Of a stretch of DNA of 57,461 bases, positions 53,399 through 57,461 are shown piece after piece. The stretch lies in the NCBI RefSeq assembly GCF_015523185.1, contig NZ_WAKV01000067.1, forward strand, positions 1 through 57,461, read 5' to 3'. A model generated the notes under the pieces. It searched no databases. It worked only from the letters and a program-made list of their open reading frames with translations, and was not told where the DNA came from. The number at the start of each line of letters is the position of its first letter. The stretch's first letter is position 1. The position numbers and the translations under genes are program-made. The stretch comes from Thermococcus sp. (lineage in GTDB: Archaea; Methanobacteriota_B; Thermococci; Thermococcales; Thermococcaceae).

Positions 53399-54319
53399 TC
53401 ACATCGGAACGTTTATTCCGAGTTTTTCAACGAGTTCCTTATACCTGTTCCTCACCGTGACCTCGGTAACGTGGGCTACCTCTGCCACCTCGCGTTGCGT
53501 TTTCTTCTCCCCTTCGAGGAGGGACGCTATGTAGAGAGCAGCGGCGGCCAGGCCCGTTGGTCCTTTCCCGCTGGTTATACCGCGCTTTATGGCCTCGCGA
53601 AGGATTTCCTTTGCGCGCTCCTTCGTCCTTGAGCTCACCCCAAGGGCGTCCCCAAAGCGGTCAACGTATTCAATTGGACTCGTGGGGCGGAGGTTCAGGT
53701 TGAGGCCCCTCGCAAGAAAACGATAACTCCTCCCTATCTCCTTCTTGGTCACCTTAGAAACAGCCGCAATCTCGTCGAGGGTCCTCGGTATTCCCTCCAT
53801 ACGGCAGGCCGCGTATAGAGCAGCGGAAACCATCCCCTCTATTGACCTTCCGCGGATGAGCTTCTTCATAACGGCTTTTCTGTAGAGGGAAGCGGCGACC
53901 TCCTTTACCCTTCTCGGAAGGCGCATCTGAGCCGCCATCCTGTCGAGTTCGCTCAGGGCAAATGCAAGGTTTCTCTCAGCGGCGTCGTTTATGCGCATCC
54001 TCCTCTGCCACATGCGGAGCCTTCTCATCTTCGAGCGGTACATGCCGGTTATCTGGTTGCCGTGTATGTCCTTATCGCGCCAGTCTATGTCCGTTGAGAG
54101 GCCCTTGTCGTGTATCATGAGCGTCATCGGCGCACCGGTTCTGGCACGTTTTGCCCTCTGGTCCGGGTCGAAGGCCCTCCACTCCGGCCCCTCATCGACT
54201 ACGTTCTCTTCAATTACATAACCGCAAACCTTACAGACTATCTCACCCCTCCTGGGGTCGTATATAAACTCCGTTGACCCGCACACGGGACAAACCCTTT
54301 TCGGAGTAATCGCTCTCAC
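53399..54319 (-). CDS. tfb: Transcription initiation factor B (TFB)
   Basis: The archaeal TFIIB, which joins TBP at TATA/BRE sites and recruits RNA polymerase. The 306-residue protein has a zinc ribbon ([27 protein letters not shown]), a B-reader/linker ([20 protein letters not shown]) and two cyclin folds with HTH elements ([40 protein letters not shown]). All cysteines are intact. The start appears to be GTG at 54319, overlapping the gar1 stop. Confidence 0.95.
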   Translation of the reverse strand: MRAITPKRVCPVCGSTEFIYDPRRGEIVCKVCGYVIEENVVDEGPEWRAFDPDQRAKRARTGAPMTLMIHDKGLSTDIDWRDKDIHGNQITGMYRSKMRRLRMWQRRMRINDAAERNLAFALSELDRMAAQMRLPRRVKEVAASLYRKAVMKKLIRGRSIEGMVSAALYAACRMEGIPRTLDEIAAVSKVTKKEIGRSYRFLARGLNLNLRPTSPIEYVDRFGDALGVSSRTKERAKEILREAIKRGITSGKGPTGLAAAALYIASLLEGEKKTQREVAEVAHVTEVTVRNRYKELVEKLGINVPM

Positions 54320-54639
54320 CCCCTTCTTCTGGGGGCGGGGCGAGAACGCTTGACCTTTCTAGAACCCCTGTCTTCTTTACCTTTGAACCTCTTACCGCGT
54401 TTATTTTCTCTTTTTCTTTTGTCGATATAGAGAAAAGCCCCAACGTACTTCTCGGGATTCTTAACCCTTGGTTTGACGGCGACATAGGGATAATCAACGG
54501 GACCGAAAACATCCTTCACAATACCAACGGGCTTCAAATCCTTGTCAACAACGGGTTCGTTGAGTGATGGAACCCAGTTCGTCCTGACTATGAGGAAACC
54601 CTGCTTCGCATAGTGAGAAACCTTCCCCAAGCGCTTCAT
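54316..54639 (-). CDS. gar1: H/ACA ribonucleoprotein protein Gar1
   Basis: A 107-residue H/ACA RNP subunit needed for rapid pseudouridylation turnover with Cbf5. The split beta barrel is seen in [40 protein letters not shown] and [11 protein letters not shown], and a basic tail follows. The ATG at 54639 is preceded by GGGTGGGGCT. It overlaps tfb by 4 nt, a pairing typical of Thermococcales. Its RNA partner class is represented in this window by the H/ACA RNA at 8653. Confidence 0.94.
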   Translation of the reverse strand: MKRLGKVSHYAKQGFLIVRTNWVPSLNEPVVDKDLKPVGIVKDVFGPVDYPYVAVKPRVKNPEKYVGAFLYIDKRKRENKRGKRFKGKEDRGSRKVKRSRPAPRRRG

Positions 54640-54762
54640 AGCCCCACCCCAAAACGACATCTCCTTTTAAACTTTTCGCTTTTTACCTTAAAAGCCTTTC
54701 GGTTTTCTGGGAAAGGTTTTTAACACCAAATCACAAACAATAAAAGATTGGGACGGGTAAAA

Positions 54763-55587
54763 ATGAGATGCCTTGTCGTCGGTCACGTCGTCAGGGACGT
54801 AATAAAGAGGGGTTCAAAAATCGAAGAGAGACTAGGCGGTGGTGCCTACTACTCGGCCCTAGCCCTCTCCCGTTTCTGTGACGTTGAGGTTCTCACGAGC
54901 TTTTCAACCCTCCCAGAGGAGTGGATTGATGAGCTACGCTCCCTCGGAAAGTTAACGGTTCTTCCCTCGGAGGAAACGACCTCCTACGAGCTGACCTATC
55001 TCGATTCCAACAGGCGAGAGCTCAGGCTAATCTCGCGCGCCTCTTCAATAAACGAACTTCCGGCTGGAAGATACGATACTATACTGCTGAATCCCGTTGC
55101 AAACGAGATTCCAGAGGGACTTGTTAGAGATGCCGTTGAGAGGGCCAAGCTTGTCTCCGCAGACGTTCAGGGGTTCATACGCTCACCTGAACTGGGTCAG
55201 GTAAGGCTCATTAGAAGGGGCGGGTCCTTCCTAAAGGGCGTTAATGTTCTCCACGGAGATGTGAATGAGATGGGCTACCTCACCCTAAACCCCGACTCCT
55301 TTGACGTTCTTCTGCTCTCCAACGGACCCAATCCTGGAACCGCTTACCTCCGCGGAAGACCCTATCGTTTCGTCCCTGTTAAGGTGGACGTGGAGGAATC
55401 AACGGGCGCTGGGGACATCTTTCTCGGTGCCTTCACAGGTTTTTACTTGAACTGCCCATTCATCCAGTCCCTTAAGAGGGCCGTTGCCTTTACAGCGCTC
55501 TTCTTAAAGTACCGCTCGGTTGATTTTGGGATGGACGAAGTGGGCGAGCTTTCAAAGAGAGTAACCGTTGAGGCTTTAAGCGGTTGA
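54763..55587 (+). CDS. PfkB-family sugar kinase, probable myo-inositol 3-kinase
   Basis: A 274-residue ribokinase-fold enzyme: [18 protein letters not shown] and [20 protein letters not shown] at the substrate side, [20 protein letters not shown] at the catalytic Asp/anion hole. From memory it closely resembles the T. kodakarensis kinase shown to act on myo-inositol. Its product, D-myo-inositol 3-phosphate, is the same compound as L-myo-inositol 1-phosphate, a precursor of archaetidylinositol lipids. Other PfkB substrates remain possible. The ATG at 54763 is chosen over an upstream start without family support. Confidence 0.85.
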   Translation: MRCLVVGHVVRDVIKRGSKIEERLGGGAYYSALALSRFCDVEVLTSFSTLPEEWIDELRSLGKLTVLPSEETTSYELTYLDSNRRELRLISRASSINELPAGRYDTILLNPVANEIPEGLVRDAVERAKLVSADVQGFIRSPELGQVRLIRRGGSFLKGVNVLHGDVNEMGYLTLNPDSFDVLLLSNGPNPGTAYLRGRPYRFVPVKVDVEESTGAGDIFLGAFTGFYLNCPFIQSLKRAVAFTALFLKYRSVDFGMDEVGELSKRVTVEALSG

Positions 55588-55602
55588 GCTAAAAAATAAA
55601 TG

Positions 55603-55658
55603 ACCGATGATGAAACGTCAGCACGCTGAACGCTGATGAGAAGGGACTTCCCTGAGGT
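55603..55658 (+). ncRNA. C/D box guide RNA (canonical)
   Basis: Textbook archaeal design: C ATGATGA (55607-55613), 12-nt guide, D' CTGA (55626-55629), 3-nt spacer, C' CTGATGA (55633-55639), 12-nt guide, D CTGA (55652-55655), with a short acc/ggt closing stem. By the box-plus-five rule the D' guide predicts C methylation in CGUGCUGACGUU, and the D guide G methylation in GGAAGUCCCUUC. The 3' end runs into GAGGTGAGTGGT, the ribosome binding site of the Nudix gene. Confidence 0.82.
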
Positions 55659-55665
55659 GAGTGGT

Positions 55666-56175
55666 ATGGACAGATACGTCCTTCTTGTTAAAGCACCCAA
55701 GGATAAAGACATAAGTGGATTCAGGGAGGAAGTAAAGAGGCTTGCCGAAGAGCACGGCCTAAGAGCCGAGCTCCACAGGTGCATAGGCCTTACCGTGGAC
55801 GGTGTTGTCCTCTACAAAGGCGGTGTCGTTCTTGTAAGGAGGAAGAGGGAACCCTTTAAGAACAGCTTTGCCCTGCCGGGTGGCTTTGTGGAGTACGGGG
55901 AAACCATTGAGGAAGCTTTGAAACGGGAGATAAAGGAAGAGACAGGTCTTGACGTCAGAATCCTAAGGATGGTAGGAGTTTACTCCGAGCCGAACAGGGA
56001 TCCGAGGGGACACACGGTTTCGGTTGCCTTCCTCTGCCTTGGTGAGGGTGAACTCAAAGCTGGTGACGATGCGAAGGAAGTCCACGTCGTTCCGATTGAC
56101 GAGGCCGAGAAGCTTCCGCTGGCCTTTGACCATGCAAAGATACTTAGGGACGCACTCAATTACAACAGAAGCTAA
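55666..56175 (+). CDS. Nudix hydrolase, ADP-ribose pyrophosphatase-like
   Basis: A 169-residue protein. The Nudix box GX5EX7REUXEEXGU is complete, starting at GGFVEYGETIEEALKREIKE and ending ETGL. It is preceded by VVLVRRKREPFKNSFALPGG. An N-terminal extension of about 45 residues is present. It likely hydrolyses ADP-ribose or related nucleoside diphosphates. The start at 55666 follows GAGGTGAGTGGT, which overlaps the end of the C/D RNA, so the two may compete or be processed from one transcript. Confidence 0.9.
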   Translation: MDRYVLLVKAPKDKDISGFREEVKRLAEEHGLRAELHRCIGLTVDGVVLYKGGVVLVRRKREPFKNSFALPGGFVEYGETIEEALKREIKEETGLDVRILRMVGVYSEPNRDPRGHTVSVAFLCLGEGELKAGDDAKEVHVVPIDEAEKLPLAFDHAKILRDALNYNRS

Positions 56176-56195
56176 TAAAGAAAAAGGGAAAGTGT

Positions 56196-57461
56196 TCACC
56201 GTCCAAGGTTGACCCGATGGGCAGGCAACGAAAGTTTCTGGCCGTTTCCGTAGACAAAGACGATCCAGTATTTGTAGGGCCCAGGTCTGAGCCCCCTAAG
56301 TGATGAGCCCTTTATTACAAAGTAGAAACCGTCAGTAGTTGACATCTTGAACTTTTTGACTTTTCCGTTTAAAATGTTCTTCATGTATAAGTAAGCACTT
56401 TCTGGCTTAACGAGAGTTACTGCAGTTACTTCAAATTTTGATTTCCTGACAATGCCCCTGTGTCCATGGGATACGACATACTTCTTCATCTGTGCCAGCG
56501 GTATCTCTATGGTAATATTCACGTATTTTCCTTGGGGTATTGCAACGTTGATGTCGTTCTTTGACACCTGAATTTGATGTCCATCGGGTGTCATTACAGT
56601 CAGACCGTACTCGTAAACGCTACCAGTGTAGTTGTCGATAACTTTGTCCCTGAGTCTTACTACGACTTCAAGGGCTTTTGGTAGCGGATGTCCTGAATTG
56701 ACGTAATATGACAGGCTTTCAAGTGCACCCGTGATATCGAATGCCATTGGACTGTTGGGGAACGGGTGTGCCTGGGGAATTGCCCAGGTTGAAAGGTTAA
56801 CTGGAGTTGTGGTGTTGGCCCAGATCTCATCTATCATAAAGTTCAGGAAGCTCTGCCCCCAAAGCTCCTCCTTCTGGTTCCCCTCAACGGCGTAAACTGC
56901 CACCGGGATTCCTCCAGGGACAGTTTCGCCATTCAGGTAATCAAAAACTCCATCGATTATCTCCCCCCTGAGCGGGTGCTTTATGCCTAGGGTTATCATT
57001 GCAGTCGGGGTATAATTGGCGGCCTTCGGAACGTAAACGAAGGCAGTACTTCCACCATATATAGTGGGCCACTCAATCTGGAAGCTGGTGTTGAAAACAC
57101 CATCTATGGAGACGTTGAAGTTCTCTCCGGCACTTCTAATGGCCTGGTAAGAGAACTTCCAGTAGCCGTTGTCACCCCATCCGGTTCCCCATGAGTTGAC
57201 CATAACCAGGGCACCCTGACCGTCAGGAGTAACTGCCGTGTCGGTGTATCCAACTATTGTGACGGCGTGTCCGCCCTGCCAGCTTTGGTAGTAGTTGTTA
57301 AAGTTCAGGAAGTACCATGGCCAAGATGAGTACTGTCCAATGGGTATGTAGTGCAACATCCACTCAAAGTTGGAGAGGGTGTATAGGGCGTCGAACCCGT
57401 GGTTCAGGAGCCACTTCTCGCCGTTTATTGAGTACGTTGAGAGATAGAACGTTGCGTTGTC
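56196..57461 (-). CDS. C1A papain-family cysteine protease, N-terminus beyond window
   Basis: The C-terminal 421 residues of a secreted papain-like protease. His of the active site is in WQGGHAVTIVGYTDT and Asn in LVMVNSWGTGWGDNGYWKFS. The catalytic Cys lies upstream, outside the window. A long beta-rich C-terminal part follows (about 300 residues) with NxT/S glycosylation sites. It probably digests peptides outside the cell. The frame is open to the last base, through NGEKWLLNHGFDALYTLSNF. Confidence 0.88.
   Translation of the reverse strand, partial: DNATFYLSTYSINGEKWLLNHGFDALYTLSNFEWMLHYIPIGQYSSWPWYFLNFNNYYQSWQGGHAVTIVGYTDTAVTPDGQGALVMVNSWGTGWGDNGYWKFSYQAIRSAGENFNVSIDGVFNTSFQIEWPTIYGGSTAFVYVPKAANYTPTAMITLGIKHPLRGEIIDGVFDYLNGETVPGGIPVAVYAVEGNQKEELWGQSFLNFMIDEIWANTTTPVNLSTWAIPQAHPFPNSPMAFDITGALESLSYYVNSGHPLPKALEVVVRLRDKVIDNYTGSVYEYGLTVMTPDGHQIQVSKNDINVAIPQGKYVNITIEIPLAQMKKYVVSHGHRGIVRKSKFEVTAVTLVKPESAYLYMKNILNGKVKKFKMSTTDGFYFVIKGSSLRGLRPGPYKYWIVFVYGNGQKLSLPAHRVNLGR

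Overview
The window is chromosomal DNA from a hyperthermophilic euryarchaeon of the order Thermococcales, most likely a Thermococcus. The signs are many archaeal information-processing genes of Thermococcus/Pyrococcus type (RPA41/14/32 operon, aIF2-gamma, TFB, histone, eS6, eS17, eL41, Gar1, Dph2, Trm56), a type III RuBisCO close to the T. kodakarensis protein, a Phr-type heat-shock repressor, an unlinked 5S rRNA gene, GGTG-type ribosome binding sites and A/T-rich TATA boxes. Genes are densely packed on both strands, often overlapping by 1-20 nt. I see no CRISPR array, insertion sequence or prophage.

Layout. 1-10 kb: a truncated nadM, a HEPN/MNT toxin-antitoxin-like pair with tandem palindromes, a SAM hydrolase, a lipoprotein with a degenerate transglutaminase fold, Trm56, a CDP-alcohol phosphotransferase, two HAD hydrolases, tandem ASCH genes, a tiny class III pilin beside its likely peptidase, guide RNAs (an H/ACA RNA abutting a C/D RNA) and pcm. 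10-20 kb: 5S rRNA, a DUF835 membrane protein, scpB, the RPA operon, DGGGP synthase, a GRC3/Clp1 RNA kinase, an Lrp regulator, EngB, a PRC-barrel coiled-coil protein, Sec61-beta and eS6. 20-30 kb: a decayed membrane gene, aIF2-gamma with a PIN protein, HD and DUF434 proteins, a lipoprotein, DUF432-MscS, an m5C methyltransferase, a HEAT protein, a METTL5-like methylase and Dph2.

30-37 kb is the most accessory-looking part. It has a secreted NlpC/P60-like protein and a five-gene operon (UPF0145, YhfC-like intramembrane protease, PadR regulator, two SdpI-like membrane proteins) behind a perfect 23-bp palindrome. A second membrane-protein/HTH pair follows, with a 20-bp palindrome at its promoter. 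37-50 kb: nitrilase, eL41, a phosphoesterase, an M28 peptidase, a KaiC-like ATPase with a small partner, a DPM synthase-GtrA fusion, tRNA-Pro(CGG), a shattered PH-like pseudogene, NfeD-like and YgjP-like genes, a polyprenol/DAG kinase-like gene, glycerate 2-kinase, eS17, Phr and threonine synthase. 50-57.5 kb: a thymidine kinase pseudogene beside type III RuBisCO, histone, phosphoesterase, TFB-Gar1, a PfkB kinase resembling myo-inositol 3-kinase, a textbook C/D RNA, a Nudix hydrolase and a partial C1A protease.

Themes. Replication and repair (RPA, ScpB), RNA modification (Trm56, m5C methylase, METTL5, Gar1, guide RNAs) and translation are interleaved with nucleotide/carbon salvage (RuBisCO, glycerate kinase, dead tdk) and lipid synthesis (DGGGP synthase, CDP-alcohol transferase, DPM synthase). 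The strongest candidates for undescribed biology are the palindrome-controlled protease/PadR/SdpI operon, the wHTH-MNT/HEPN pair with twin operators, the abutting H/ACA-C/D RNA and two C/D RNA candidates that share matching unusual changes in boxes C and D. All homology calls come from reading motifs by eye; no database search was run.
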